Origin: Paenibacillus sp. DCT19
Lineage (GTDB): Bacteria > Bacillota > Bacilli > Paenibacillales > Paenibacillaceae
DNA: 64,000 nt
Direction: 5' to 3'
Assembly: GCF_003268635.1 (NCBI RefSeq)
Contig: NZ_CP029639.1
Location: forward strand, 2,553,501 to 2,617,500
Position 1 is the first letter of the stretch. Every line of letters starts with the position of its first letter. The notes under the pieces are model-generated. The model searched no databases. It was given only the letters and a program-made list of their open reading frames with translations, and had not been told where the DNA came from. The translations under genes were made by a program, and so were the position numbers. Below, piece after piece: positions 35,275 through 44,826 of this stretch.

Positions 35275-35309
35275 GCCACGGGTTCATGCGACTCGTGGTT
35301 TTTTATTTT
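35275..35309 (+). terminator. Second leader terminator before rsgA
   Basis: CCACG-GGT pairs with ACT-CGTGG and is followed by TTTTTTATTTT. It lies about 80 bases before the rsgA start. Its 5' arm resembles that of the first terminator (CCACGGGT). Confidence 0.8.
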
Positions 35310-35387
35310 GGATACCGAACCGGAGTACACAAGTCAATCTGTCGTTATGTCCGAATCACATTATAACTATTGGGAGGAAATACGAAT

Positions 35388-36479
35388 TTGAATAAACACT
35401 TGGAACAGTACGGATGGTCTACACAATGGCAAGAGCAATGTACAACGCTAGACATGAATCATTCCGAGAGGAAACCAGCTAGAATCATCGCAGATCATGG
35501 ACATTTACAACGAATAATTACTGCGGATGGTGAAGGTTGGGGAAGAGCAACAGGGCGATTACGCCGCGAGCATGAAGAGACGGGTTCAGGTTTTACGGTA
35601 GGGGATTGGATTGAGGTTTCGGGCCCGACGGGCGATGAAGCCGTGATTCACAGTGTGTTGCCGAGAAGAAGCAAAGTGTCCAGACAAGCTGCGGGGAACG
35701 AAACGAAAGAACAACTGATTGCGGCTAATGTGGATACATTGCTAATTGTAGCCGCACTTAATAATGATTTTAATCTCAGAAGACTGGAACGTTATATGAT
35801 CATGGCTTGGAATGGAGGCGTTCAACCTGTTATCGTACTGAGCAAAAGTGATCTATGCTCCAATGTGGAAGAACAGATGGCTTTAGTGGAAGGCATTGCC
35901 CCAGGTGTTGAAGTCGTCGCATTGTCTGCAGTGCAGGATCAGGGAAAAGAACAGTTAGAACGTTATCTGCAGTCTGGGATGACGGTTGCATTAACAGGTT
36001 CTTCAGGGAGTGGTAAGTCGACCTTGGTCAATTGGCTACTCGGCGAGAATGTACAGCTTACCCAATCCGTCAGGGAGGCAGACAGTCGAGGCAGACATAC
36101 AACGACACATCGTGAGATGTTTGTATTACCTCAAGGGGCAGTATTGATTGATACACCGGGAATGCGGGAGCTTAACTTGTGGGAGGAAGGCGATCAGGGC
36201 TTAGCACTAGCGTTTGGTGAAATTGAGGGGTTGGCTATCTCGTGCAAGTTTCATAACTGTAGTCATACTCGCGAGTTGGGCTGTGCTGTAAAAGAGGCTA
36301 TACAGAACGGCACACTAGAGGGAAAAAGACTTGATAATTACCTGAAAATGCAGAAAGAGTTGCAATTTCAGCAGCGTAAGGAGCTTCAGGCTTCGAAACG
36401 TCGAACAGCGACGAGCAAGCCAGTGAACAACCGCAAACCTAAGCATGTCCGAAGTATCAGAGAGTGGGATGAAGTTTGA
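35388..36479 (+). CDS. rsgA: RsgA-type ribosome small-subunit GTPase
   Basis: RsgA is a circularly permuted GTPase that helps 30S maturation. The protein has an OB-fold N-terminal part (RVTG-like GWGRATGRLRREHE), the G4 motif SKSD before the G1 motif GSSGSGKSTLVN, G3 DTPGMRE, and a C-terminal zinc knuckle with Cys and His in CKFHNCSHTRELGC. I start at TTG 35388, 7 bases after GGGAGGAAA, giving 363 residues. This form is longer than the housekeeping RsgA and probably a paralogue. Two terminators behind a leader ORF suggest it is induced under translation stress. Confidence 0.9.
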   Translation: MNKHLEQYGWSTQWQEQCTTLDMNHSERKPARIIADHGHLQRIITADGEGWGRATGRLRREHEETGSGFTVGDWIEVSGPTGDEAVIHSVLPRRSKVSRQAAGNETKEQLIAANVDTLLIVAALNNDFNLRRLERYMIMAWNGGVQPVIVLSKSDLCSNVEEQMALVEGIAPGVEVVALSAVQDQGKEQLERYLQSGMTVALTGSSGSGKSTLVNWLLGENVQLTQSVREADSRGRHTTTHREMFVLPQGAVLIDTPGMRELNLWEEGDQGLALAFGEIEGLAISCKFHNCSHTRELGCAVKEAIQNGTLEGKRLDNYLKMQKELQFQQRKELQASKRRTATSKPVNNRKPKHVRSIREWDEV

Positions 36480-36536
36480 GATCAGGAAGGCATCTCTCAT
36501 GAAATTGGCATAAGATAGGTCAGGAGGGATGTTAGT

Positions 36537-36875
36537 ATGCCGGATTACAACATCATTGTTGACCTATCAGACCATATGTTATATCTACTGGATGGCAACC
36601 AAGTGGTTAAAGGGTATCCTGTAGCAACAGGAAAGATGCTCACCCAGACTCCGAACGGAGAGTTCACGATCATCAACAAACAAGTGAATCCTGGGGGGCC
36701 ATTTGGTGCACTGTGGATGGGGTTATCAGCACCTCATTATGGGATACATGGAACCAATGACCCTTCATCTATAGGAAAGTCTGTTTCGCATGGTTGTATC
36801 CGTATGTATAACTCAGATGTGTTGGATCTGTCTTCCAAAGTATCTGTGGGCACGAAGGTAAAGATCCGGCCCTAG
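36537..36875 (+). CDS. YkuD-type L,D-transpeptidase
   Basis: A single YkuD domain of 112 residues with the active-site motif [20 protein letters not shown], which includes the catalytic Cys and the SHGCxR signature. It could cross-link or modify peptidoglycan peptides. There is no signal peptide or LysM domain, so export, if any, is not explained by the sequence; B. subtilis has a similar short spore enzyme. ATG follows AGGAGGG. The terminator begins inside its last codons. Confidence 0.9.
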   Translation: MPDYNIIVDLSDHMLYLLDGNQVVKGYPVATGKMLTQTPNGEFTIINKQVNPGGPFGALWMGLSAPHYGIHGTNDPSSIGKSVSHGCIRMYNSDVLDLSSKVSVGTKVKIRP

Positions 36876-36890
36876 GGTCGGATTTTTTTA
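36864..36890 (+). terminator. Terminator of the L,D-transpeptidase gene
   Basis: ATCCGGCCC pairs with GGGTCGGAT around TA, followed by seven T. The first arm encodes the last residues of the protein. Confidence 0.85.
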
Positions 36891-37025
36891 TAACATTAAT
36901 CTCCACGTTAACTGCCTGCTCATATGTTTAGTTGAAATAGAATTTTGGATTAGAAAGGGAATACATGTACAATCTGTATAAATGTTGAGCTTTTACAACG
37001 AATCCTATGAGAAGGAGGACTAATC

Positions 37026-37565
37026 ATGCAGATCAGACAAGCCCGTGAAGGGGATGCAAGGGCTATTGCTTATGTACATACCGAGAGTTGGAAGACCACA
37101 TACCGGGGGATTATATCCGATGAATTTTTGGATCATTTGACTACTGAAGCCAGAATACCTCAGTGGGAGCAGATGATTCGTTCTGGCGAAAAGGAGCAGA
37201 TTCTGTTGGTTGCGGAACAAGCGGATGGGGAAAATGTCGGATTTGCCTGTGGGGGGAGAGAGCGGGAAGGCAAGTTGCCTTATGATGGGGAGATTTATGC
37301 GATCTATTTACTGCAAGCCTCACAGGGACAGCGGATTGGAACTATGCTTGCCAGTCAAGTTGTCCAGCATCTTCATAAGCTAAAGCTGCGAAGTCTTTTG
37401 ATCTGGGCGCTCGAGAAGAATTCGGCTTGTCGTTTCTATGAGCAGATGGGTGGAACCGTGGTTCATAGCCAGGCGCTATCCATCGGTGGGAAGGATCAGC
37501 TTGAAGTTGCCTATGGATGGGAAGACTTGCAGCTTTTTGGAGAGAGGTCTACAAGCCAGGAATGA
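37026..37565 (+). CDS. GNAT-family N-acetyltransferase
   Basis: A 179-residue GNAT protein. It begins QIRQAREGDARAIAYVHTESW, a common GNAT start, and has the acetyl-CoA-binding motif A in IYAIYLLQASQGQRIGTMLASQVV, then the motif B segment IWALEKNSACRFYEQMGG. ATG follows GAAGGAGG. The acceptor substrate is unknown. The gene stands alone between two unrelated units. Confidence 0.88.
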   Translation: MQIRQAREGDARAIAYVHTESWKTTYRGIISDEFLDHLTTEARIPQWEQMIRSGEKEQILLVAEQADGENVGFACGGREREGKLPYDGEIYAIYLLQASQGQRIGTMLASQVVQHLHKLKLRSLLIWALEKNSACRFYEQMGGTVVHSQALSIGGKDQLEVAYGWEDLQLFGERSTSQE

Positions 37566-37729
37566 ACGGATAATAACGAGGTTTTATGGAGTGGGTCAAC
37601 ATTTGTACGAACTGTCAGGTACAGGTTCGAAAGGTCTAAACTAACGTTTGCGTAATCCTTAACAAGGTTAATGATGTACTACACTGCATGATATGTAGAC
37701 ATGAATTCTTGATTAGGAGGCGTATTCAG

Positions 37730-39211
37730 ATGACTTTAATGGACACAAAGCAAACCTGGACTAAACAGTATATTAATGGCGAATGGATCGAAGGCTCCGG
37801 TGAGAAAACCATGGAGAATATCAATCCGTATACAGGAGAAGTTATCGCCACATGGCGGTCATCGAATAAAGAAGATATTGATCGTGCTTATGAAGCTGCC
37901 GAGAAGGGATCAGTGCAATGGAGTCAGACATTACCTAGTCAAAAAGAAGAAATTTTGCGCAAGGTATCCATGATAATGGGTGAGCGCAAAGATGAAATTA
38001 TTCAGTTACTCATTACTGAATCCGGAAGTACTCGGATCAAAGCTGAAGCGGAGTTCGCTGCTGCCAAGCGCATTGTAGACGAATCAGCATCATTCCCTTA
38101 TCGGATGAAAGGCGAGATTCTACCCTCGAATACAGCTGGCAAGGAGAACCGCGTTGTGCGTGAACCCAAAGGGGTCATAGGAGTGATCGGGCCGTGGAAT
38201 TTTCCACTGCACTTATGCTTGCGTTCGGTGGCACCAGCCATTGCCCTGGGTAATGGGGTTGTGATTAAGCCTGCTTCTGATACACCCATTACCGCAGGCT
38301 GGCTAATCGCAGATCTATTTGATCAAGCTGGATTGCCAAAAGGTGTACTGCATGTTGTTGCAGGAAGCGGGAGCGAGATTGGAGACTACTTCGTCGCTCA
38401 TTCTATCCCAAAAGTCATTTCATTTACAGGATCAACAGAAGTCGGCCAAGGCATCGGTAAACTGGCTGGTGAACATCTGAAAGAAACGGCGCTGGAATTA
38501 GGTGGTAACAATGCGATGGTTGTGCTGGAAGATGCGGATCTTGAACGAGCGGCAGAGGCAGCGGTATTTGGAAAGTTTCTGCATCAAGGCCAGATTTGTA
38601 TGGCGCTGAACCGTATTATCATTCATACCGATATCTATGATTCATTTGTAGATGCATTTGTTGCCAAAACGAAGCAAATCCAAGCGGGAGATCCAGCAGA
38701 TTCCAATACCCTTGTAGGGCCACTTATCCGCGAAAAAGAAGTAGAGCGCCTGCTTGAGCTTGTGAAAAGCGCAGAAGATGCGGGAGCTCGGTTGTTGCTT
38801 GGTGGATCAAGCAAAGGCAGTGTGTTGCAGCCAACAGTGCTGGCTGACGTGAAACCTGAGCAGGAGATAGTGCAACAAGAGTTGTTTGGACCGGTTGCTG
38901 TCTTATTGCGTGCAAAGGATGAGGCTGAAGCTGTTCGTTTAGCCAACGATACGCCATACGGCTTGAGTGGTTCGGTATTTACGACGAATCTCGAGCGAGG
39001 TTATCAAGTTGCTAAGCGCATCGAATCAGGCATGATCCATGTTAATGACCAGTCTGTAAACGACGAGGCACATGTTATGTTTGGTGGAGAGAAATCTTCA
39101 GGCATTGGCCGATTCGGCGGTGACTGGGCGATAGACAAATTCACGCGCACCCGCTGGATTAGCTTACAGCATCAATATCGGACATATCCTGGTGTGAGCG
39201 ATGTCGACTGA
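37730..39211 (+). CDS. Aldehyde dehydrogenase
   Basis: A 493-residue NAD(P)-dependent aldehyde dehydrogenase. It has the cofactor loop SFTGSTEVGQGIG, the catalytic Glu in LELGGNNAMVVLEDAD and the catalytic Cys in GQICMALNRI. The closest general type is benzaldehyde/vanillin-like dehydrogenases, but the substrate cannot be assigned. I start at the ATG at 37730, 7 bases after TTAGGAGGCG; the upstream frame adds 14 residues without support. A terminator follows at 39276. Confidence 0.93.
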   Translation: MTLMDTKQTWTKQYINGEWIEGSGEKTMENINPYTGEVIATWRSSNKEDIDRAYEAAEKGSVQWSQTLPSQKEEILRKVSMIMGERKDEIIQLLITESGSTRIKAEAEFAAAKRIVDESASFPYRMKGEILPSNTAGKENRVVREPKGVIGVIGPWNFPLHLCLRSVAPAIALGNGVVIKPASDTPITAGWLIADLFDQAGLPKGVLHVVAGSGSEIGDYFVAHSIPKVISFTGSTEVGQGIGKLAGEHLKETALELGGNNAMVVLEDADLERAAEAAVFGKFLHQGQICMALNRIIIHTDIYDSFVDAFVAKTKQIQAGDPADSNTLVGPLIREKEVERLLELVKSAEDAGARLLLGGSSKGSVLQPTVLADVKPEQEIVQQELFGPVAVLLRAKDEAEAVRLANDTPYGLSGSVFTTNLERGYQVAKRIESGMIHVNDQSVNDEAHVMFGGEKSSGIGRFGGDWAIDKFTRTRWISLQHQYRTYPGVSDVD

Positions 39212-39275
39212 CCGCCTGTAGGGGATGAATCAGGTGCATGATGAGAGCTTGTTCGTGTGTAATCGACAATAATAA

Positions 39276-39313
39276 GCAAAAGCCCGTTTCTGCCTTTAAG
39301 GACGGGCTTTTGC
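39276..39313 (+). terminator. Terminator of the aldehyde dehydrogenase gene
   Basis: GCAAAAGCCCGT pairs with ACGGGCTTTTGC (39302-39313). The stem is A/T-flanked on both sides and could act in both directions. Confidence 0.8.
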
Positions 39314-39445
39314 ACGTTTTTACATACCCTAGAATGCATGTGAAAAAAACCGGTGAAAAAGGGTTTGGTGAAGTCAGGATATGGTTATTTATGGATACAC
39401 GGAAGAACAGATCCGTAAAATCCAAGGTAAAGGGGCTTGAATTTC

Positions 39446-39598
39446 ATGTCCATTGACCGTTTTATTCTAAGGAAGTTGAATTCTTGTCAGGAAGAACATA
39501 CACGAGCTAATCTGGTTCGGTTGTTTGTCATTCGAATTCATAAAGCGGAGATTGCAGAAGGTAGTGAGAGCGGCTATAGCGTGAGCCGAGTGAATTAA
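39446..39598 (+). CDS. Possible small protein (50 aa)
   Basis: ATG at 39446 lies 10 bases after AAAGGGG. The product begins MSIDRFILRKLNSC, is basic and helical, and ends SVSRVN; a terminator follows 28 bases later. I recognise no family. It may be a real small gene or chance. Confidence 0.35.
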   Translation: MSIDRFILRKLNSCQEEHTRANLVRLFVIRIHKAEIAEGSESGYSVSRVN

Positions 39599-39626
39599 CA
39601 AATAGATAAGATGTTGCTTCAACATA

Positions 39627-39664
39627 AAAAAGGAAGCTTGTCCTTAGTGGCAGCTTCCTTTTTC
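39627..39664. terminator. Bidirectional terminator
   Basis: AAAAAAGGAAGCT pairs with AGCTTCCTTTTT. It lies between a possible plus-strand small gene and a possible minus-strand small gene. Confidence 0.8.
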
Positions 39665-39727
39665 TTATCGTCCGTATAGAACGAGTACGCAGCAAGTTCA
39701 TTATAGATGAATTAATGTGGTCTCGAC

Positions 39728-39967
39728 TTAATACAAAGACAAGGCCAGAGAGTCATTTTCACTGCGACTGTGGAGAATGGCTTCTCCATTAATAATTTCA
39801 ATACTAATCAAAGAGTGCAAACATTTTTGTAAAGCTCGTTTACCGTTGCTAATTTTGTGCTCAAGAGCACTGCTAAGCAATCTTAATGTTTTTTGCACAG
39901 GTTGTTTGTTTTCTTGATTGAAATATACAGGGATTGATTTGTTTTGAAAAGTTATTAGTGTTCTCAC
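39728..39967 (-). CDS. Possible small protein (79 aa)
   Basis: A minus-strand frame with a GTG start at 39967 after TGAGGTGA. The product, MRTLITFQNKSIPVYF onward, is basic in the middle (KISNGKRALQKCLH) and ends SLALSLY. I do not recognise a family. Its end faces the shared terminator at 39627, which supports it as a gene. Confidence 0.5.
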   Translation of the reverse strand: MRTLITFQNKSIPVYFNQENKQPVQKTLRLLSSALEHKISNGKRALQKCLHSLISIEIINGEAILHSRSENDSLALSLY

Positions 39968-40387
39968 TTGAAATCACCTCACGGGAGTTATTTCATACAG
40001 GTAATATTAAATACCAATGCTTAAAATTACCTTAAAATCAGCTTATGAAAACATAAAGGTGGAGAATGTTTGAAAAGTGTTCACAATTCAATTGTGGGCG
40101 AAGGAATAAACGGATAGGTAATGAAGTGTTATTTCCATTTAAATGGTATAAATCGAACCTTTTTCGCATCCTCGCAAATTGAAAACGTAAGTCTGCCTCC
40201 AAAGTTCTGAGACCATGGGACGATATTTTAATATAAACGTGGGTCATATGTAACAAAATTACAGAAAGTACATTGCAAACAAAGGGGTTATGTAAGAAAA
40301 TAAGGGTTGAAACCGTGTTTCATCCGCTTTTTTTTGATTTAATCTGACATTAGGACAATTTACATATGAGACTATGGGAGGGATTTG
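39968..40387. other. AT-rich gap before the T7SS locus
   Basis: No convincing gene. It contains a perfect short palindrome CACAATT-C-AATTGTG (40082-40096) and several short frames without good ribosome sites. A promoter for the T7SS locus must lie here or nearby, but no consensus pair is obvious. Confidence 0.4.
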
Positions 40388-40708
40388 ATGATTCTTACCG
40401 TGTATTCCGGCCGGGAGGAAGGCGAATGGTTTGACATTGAAGTCCCGGATGAATGTACAATTGAACATTTGAAAACATTGCTGGGAGTCCGTATATTTGG
40501 ACAGGCACCTGGGGATGGCATTCAATATATCCTTGAAGCTAAGTTTCCAGAGGGACTGTGGTTCTCACCGCACAATAGTCAGCAACTCATGGAAACGGGG
40601 CTGAGACAGGGGAGCTGTGTGCGAGTTCAACGTGCGTTCTCAACGACGTTAGAAGAAGCGCCGGTATACGGAAGACGCTCACTGTTCCAACAGGACAGCA
40701 ACGAATGA
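40388..40708 (+). CDS. yukD: YukD/EsaB-like ubiquitin-fold T7SS protein
   Basis: YukD/EsaB proteins are small ubiquitin-like cytoplasmic factors of Firmicute type VII secretion. This 106-residue protein starts with a beta strand ILTVYSGREEGEWFDIEVPDECTIEHLKTLLGV, matching the beta-grasp order strand-strand-helix, followed by a longer C-terminal tail. ATG 40388 is 5 bases after GGGAGGG. Identity is supported more by fold pattern and position directly before essC than by motif. It starts the locus. Confidence 0.78.
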   Translation: MILTVYSGREEGEWFDIEVPDECTIEHLKTLLGVRIFGQAPGDGIQYILEAKFPEGLWFSPHNSQQLMETGLRQGSCVRVQRAFSTTLEEAPVYGRRSLFQQDSNE

Positions 40709-40747
40709 CGATTCAGAACGTATATATCATATTATCAACAATTAACA

Positions 40748-40790
40748 AGGTTGTTCAAAAGGTTCGCTTTTGATTTTGAACACGTACTAT
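40748..40790 (-). repeat. Collapsed copy 3 of the structured repeat
   Basis: Only the two ends of the 180-bp element remain, joined directly. Read on the minus strand it gives ATAGTACGTGTTCAAAA and then CAAAAGCGAACC...GAACAACC. The remaining arms GTTCAAAA (40753-40760) and TTTTGAAC (40774-40781) form a hairpin between yukD and essC. Confidence 0.7.
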
Positions 40791-40808
40791 TAAGGAGGTC
40801 TTCTCTTC

Positions 40809-43800
40809 GTGAATGTGTTATATCAGCGTTCTCCAAGAATGACGCCGGTTCTTAAGGAAGATAAGCTCGAAATTTTGAGGCCTCCCGCTGAACCTAGCAA
40901 ACCTACATTCTCAATCATATCCATCGTTATTCCCATTATGATGACGATGGTTAGCATCGGCTTCTATGTATATATTAATCTAACAGGTAAATTTAGTAAT
41001 CCTACCTTTATGATGTTTCAAATGATGACCGTTATGATGATGTTAACATCGTATACGATTCCATTCTTTGTATATTTAAGTAACAAGAAGAATTATCGCA
41101 AAAAGATTGAAGAACGTAAGGCGATGTACCGTGCTCAGTTGAACAAGCATCGTGAAGAGCTGAAGGAAGCTCAAGCGGAACAAGTGAAGAGTTTGTATGA
41201 AATTCACGGCGATCCGGGTGTTTGTCTACAAGTTGTAAAAAACAGAAATAGTTCCTTGTGGGAACGTTCGCCAGAAGATGATGACTTTATGCAGGTGCGG
41301 ATTGGTACAGGGGAAATTCCTTTTCGGATTAAGCTTCAGGTGCCACGTCCAGACGGATATGAAAAGGATGAATTAATTGAGGCTGCTCACGAGCTTGCTT
41401 CTGAGTTTGAGACTGTACCCGATGCATCAATCACTCTACCGTTATTCCAATCGAAGGTCATGGGGTTGGTGGGGAATCGTGAGGAAGTGCTGGCTTCACT
41501 GCGTGTGATCGTTTCACAGCTTACCGTGCGCCATTCTCCAGATGAGCTCAAAATTGCTGCTTTTTATGAAGAAAAAGAAAGCAAGGAATGGGAATGGTTG
41601 CGCTGGCTTCCCCATATTTGGGATGAAGATCAGGGACAGCGGTATATGGCCGACAGGCACAGCGGTGCGCATCAATTGGCGGACAGCTTGTTTTCCGTGT
41701 TAAACCGGCGTCGGAATAACAAGGAGGATCGTTACAAAAAATCGGTACAAACGCCTTGTTATGTGGTCATTTTGTCGGAAACACAATTAATTGAAGAAGA
41801 GCCATTATTGCCGCTTCTATTGGAATCGGCTCAAGAGATCGATGTGTGCACGATTATATTAGCTAATCGGAAGGAATCTCTTCCGATGCACTGCCAGCTT
41901 ATTATGGAAGCTTCCAAAGGCAAAGGCGTATATATTAAGAAAACTGAGGATGCCGATGTTGTACAGCAAACGTACACACCAGACGTAATCTCTAGAGAAT
42001 CAGCAGAGGCGTTGTCACGTTACATGTCTCCGATCCGTTTGAAGCGTTCATCCGCTTCGGATATTCCACAGGTGCTTCCATTGTTCGATATGTTAAGCAC
42101 ATCACGCGTGGAGGAACTGGATGTTGTATCGCGCTGGAGCCAGACTCGATATCCTGATACTTTGCCTGTACCGATGGGTGTGCGTGCTGGTGGCAAGAAA
42201 ATAGCCATTAATCTACATGACAAAATTGAACGTCAGGGTCATGGGCCGCATGGTCTAATTGCAGGAACCACCGGATCAGGGAAAAGTGAAGTCATTCAGT
42301 CCATTGTTGCATCGCTTGCGGCTGAATTTCACCCGCACGACCTTGCTTTTATGTTAATTGACTACAAGGGCGGTGGGATGTCCAATACGTTTGTTGGATT
42401 ACCACACGTCGTAGGCACAATTACCAATCTAGATGGAAATCTGATTGAACGTGCGAATATTTCACTTCGAGCCGAGCTGGTTAGAAGACAGAAGATATTA
42501 AATGATGCAGGCAATCTGCAGCATATCGATGAATATTACAAAATTCTACGTTCAAGGCATGAACAGCCATTGCCCCATCTCGTTATTATCATCGATGAAT
42601 TTGCTCAGTTGAAACGGGATCAGCCAGAATTCATGGATGAATTGATTAGTATTGCAGCTATTGGCCGGACGCTCGGAGTGCATCTGATCTTGGCAACTCA
42701 GAAGCCGGCTGGTGTTGTCGATGATAAAATCTGGAGTAACTCCCGTTTCCGCATCTGTCTTCGGGTTCAAAGCGAAGGAGACAGCCGAGATATGATTAAG
42801 ATTCCAAATGCGGCATGGATTACGAAGCCGGGGCGAGGGTATTTCCAAGTCGGCAGTGATGAAGTATTCGAAGAGATGCAGTTTGCTTGGAGCGGCGCAC
42901 CCTATAATCAGCAGGAAGATAAAACCTCCGTATTGCCCGTCATGGAAGTACGTTTGAACGGGAAGCGGGAGCCTCTGCTGACTGGTGAACGCAGAGCTGT
43001 GCTCAAAGGAGACGATGTCCCTAAACAGCTTCAGGTCTTTATCGATTATGTTGCTCAAGCCGCAGAAGAAGCCGGAATTGATCGTCTGCCAGGGCCTTGG
43101 TTGCCACCTTTGCCTGAAACATTGGAATGGGATAGCCTTACCGACTGGCAGGAAGAAAAGAACAGGGAAGTGTTGCTTGACGGTGGTGCTAGCGGTCTGA
43201 AACCACTAGTCGGCTTACTCGATGATCTACCGAATCAACGCCAGGAGCCTCTTGCGCTTCCAGTTGATCAAGGCCATCTCGTCGTGTACGGTATGCCTGG
43301 ACTGGGCAAAACGACTTTTGTGCAAACCATGCTCATGTCACTTGCTAGATCTGAACGTACAGAATCATGGCATGGATACATTATTGATATGGGGCGAATG
43401 ATGAAGGACTTTGCTGGTCTTCCACAGATCGGTGCTGTGATGATGGCCGAAGAGGAGGATCGGATCAAACGATTGTTCCGATATATATTAAAATTGTCTG
43501 CACAGCGTAAAGACATGATCTCAGAAGCTGGTGTCAAAACGATCTCGGCTTACCGTCGGACAGCTCACGAAGCTGTGCCTCAGGTCATCGTTGTGATTGA
43601 CGGATATCTTTCTTTCCGAAATGCTTATCCTGAGGAAAATGAATTGTTAGAGACGATTCTTCGTGAAGGTGGAAGTCTAGGCATCACGTTTGTACTCACG
43701 GCTAATCGAGTCACTGATATTTTTGAGAAATTTAGAAGTAACATTCCGAATGCAGTATCTTTTGAATTATCGGATCCGAGTGACTATTATTATGCAGTCG

Positions 43801-44810
43801 GAAGACCTTCTAAAGCGCCAAGTCAGCTTCCGCCAGGAAGAGGGCTTGTGAAGGGACAAGTTCCACCACTGATGTTCCAGGCAGCCTTACCGTCGTCAGG
43901 TGCAGATGAAGGGAAACGTTCATCTGAGCTACGCCGCACGATTGCTGAGATTAGAGAAGCGTGGACAGGAGAGCAAGCGCCTCAGATTGCTCCACTTCCG
44001 GAAGAAGTGAAACTGAAAGATGTTCTGATTCAAACAGGTAGTTACGGGCAACTGAATGAGTCCTCTGTAACGGTACCTGTAGGAGTACTCACAGATGATT
44101 TGGAACCTTTCCTTCTGAATCTGCGTGAGGGACCACACTTTATGGTAACGAGTCCGATGGAAGGTGGAAAAACAACATTTTTGTTGACTTGGATGTTATC
44201 ATTGGCGTATCATGCTTCTCCAGAAGTAGTACAAATATACACCGTGGATATGCGCTATGGTTCTGGCGGACTGGGTGAGATCAGCAGTTTGCCCCATGTC
44301 CGAGGACATGTCTCACGGGAAGATCAGCTTGCGCCAGTGATCCAACAGTTGTACGATGAAGTACTGAAGCGAGGCGAGATTGCCGGTGGTCCGGAAATCG
44401 TGCTCACCATTGATGATGCAGAGACATTATCCAAACAATTAAATGATTTCAACGTAAAGGATCAATTAGGTGTAATTGTTCGTCAAGGTAGGGATCGGGG
44501 GATTCATGTTATCTTATCAGGTGTTCCTGCTGACTTCCCGACCTTTGGATCTGATTGGGTAAGCGATGTAAAAGCTTCCCAAAGCGGATTGTTGTTCGGG
44601 ACTTTAGACCCTAACGATCTCTCGTTCTTTCGTATTCCTTATTCCGAGTCTGGAGGCAGTTCTGCTGGGCTGAAGGTACTGCCACCAGGTCAAGGTTATT
44701 ATGTAAAACGTAAATATTCCAGGGTTAAAGGTGCAGTTCCATGTGACGACAACTGGAAAATGAATGATTGGATTTTTGAAATTCGTGACCGATGGCATGT
44801 TGTAGTTTGA
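40809..44810 (+). CDS. essC: EssC/YukBA-type T7SS ATPase without FHA domains
   Basis: EssC is the FtsK/SpoIIIE-type motor of type VII secretion. The 1333-residue protein has two membrane helices near residues 35-90 and three ATPase domains. Walker A motifs are GTTGSGKS (486-493), GMPGLGKTT (828-836) and a degenerate SPMEGGKTT (1115-1123); Walker B aspartates fall at 596, 931 and 1202. Firmicute EssC normally begins with two FHA domains of about 180 residues, but here only about 35 residues precede the first helix, as in actinobacterial EccC. The start is GTG after AAGGAGGTC. It is followed by substrate and partner genes. Confidence 0.95.
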   Translation: MNVLYQRSPRMTPVLKEDKLEILRPPAEPSKPTFSIISIVIPIMMTMVSIGFYVYINLTGKFSNPTFMMFQMMTVMMMLTSYTIPFFVYLSNKKNYRKKIEERKAMYRAQLNKHREELKEAQAEQVKSLYEIHGDPGVCLQVVKNRNSSLWERSPEDDDFMQVRIGTGEIPFRIKLQVPRPDGYEKDELIEAAHELASEFETVPDASITLPLFQSKVMGLVGNREEVLASLRVIVSQLTVRHSPDELKIAAFYEEKESKEWEWLRWLPHIWDEDQGQRYMADRHSGAHQLADSLFSVLNRRRNNKEDRYKKSVQTPCYVVILSETQLIEEEPLLPLLLESAQEIDVCTIILANRKESLPMHCQLIMEASKGKGVYIKKTEDADVVQQTYTPDVISRESAEALSRYMSPIRLKRSSASDIPQVLPLFDMLSTSRVEELDVVSRWSQTRYPDTLPVPMGVRAGGKKIAINLHDKIERQGHGPHGLIAGTTGSGKSEVIQSIVASLAAEFHPHDLAFMLIDYKGGGMSNTFVGLPHVVGTITNLDGNLIERANISLRAELVRRQKILNDAGNLQHIDEYYKILRSRHEQPLPHLVIIIDEFAQLKRDQPEFMDELISIAAIGRTLGVHLILATQKPAGVVDDKIWSNSRFRICLRVQSEGDSRDMIKIPNAAWITKPGRGYFQVGSDEVFEEMQFAWSGAPYNQQEDKTSVLPVMEVRLNGKREPLLTGERRAVLKGDDVPKQLQVFIDYVAQAAEEAGIDRLPGPWLPPLPETLEWDSLTDWQEEKNREVLLDGGASGLKPLVGLLDDLPNQRQEPLALPVDQGHLVVYGMPGLGKTTFVQTMLMSLARSERTESWHGYIIDMGRMMKDFAGLPQIGAVMMAEEEDRIKRLFRYILKLSAQRKDMISEAGVKTISAYRRTAHEAVPQVIVVIDGYLSFRNAYPEENELLETILREGGSLGITFVLTANRVTDIFEKFRSNIPNAVSFELSDPSDYYYAVGRPSKAPSQLPPGRGLVKGQVPPLMFQAALPSSGADEGKRSSELRRTIAEIREAWTGEQAPQIAPLPEEVKLKDVLIQTGSYGQLNESSVTVPVGVLTDDLEPFLLNLREGPHFMVTSPMEGGKTTFLLTWMLSLAYHASPEVVQIYTVDMRYGSGGLGEISSLPHVRGHVSREDQLAPVIQQLYDEVLKRGEIAGGPEIVLTIDDAETLSKQLNDFNVKDQLGVIVRQGRDRGIHVILSGVPADFPTFGSDWVSDVKASQSGLLFGTLDPNDLSFFRIPYSESGGSSAGLKVLPPGQGYYVKRKYSRVKGAVPCDDNWKMNDWIFEIRDRWHVVV

Positions 44811-44826
44811 GGGGAGGTGGCTCATA

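Noticed and set aside
39238..39456. 72-codon plus-strand frame after the aldehyde dehydrogenase gene
   Set aside because: It reads through the terminator stem at 39276-39313 and has no family resemblance.
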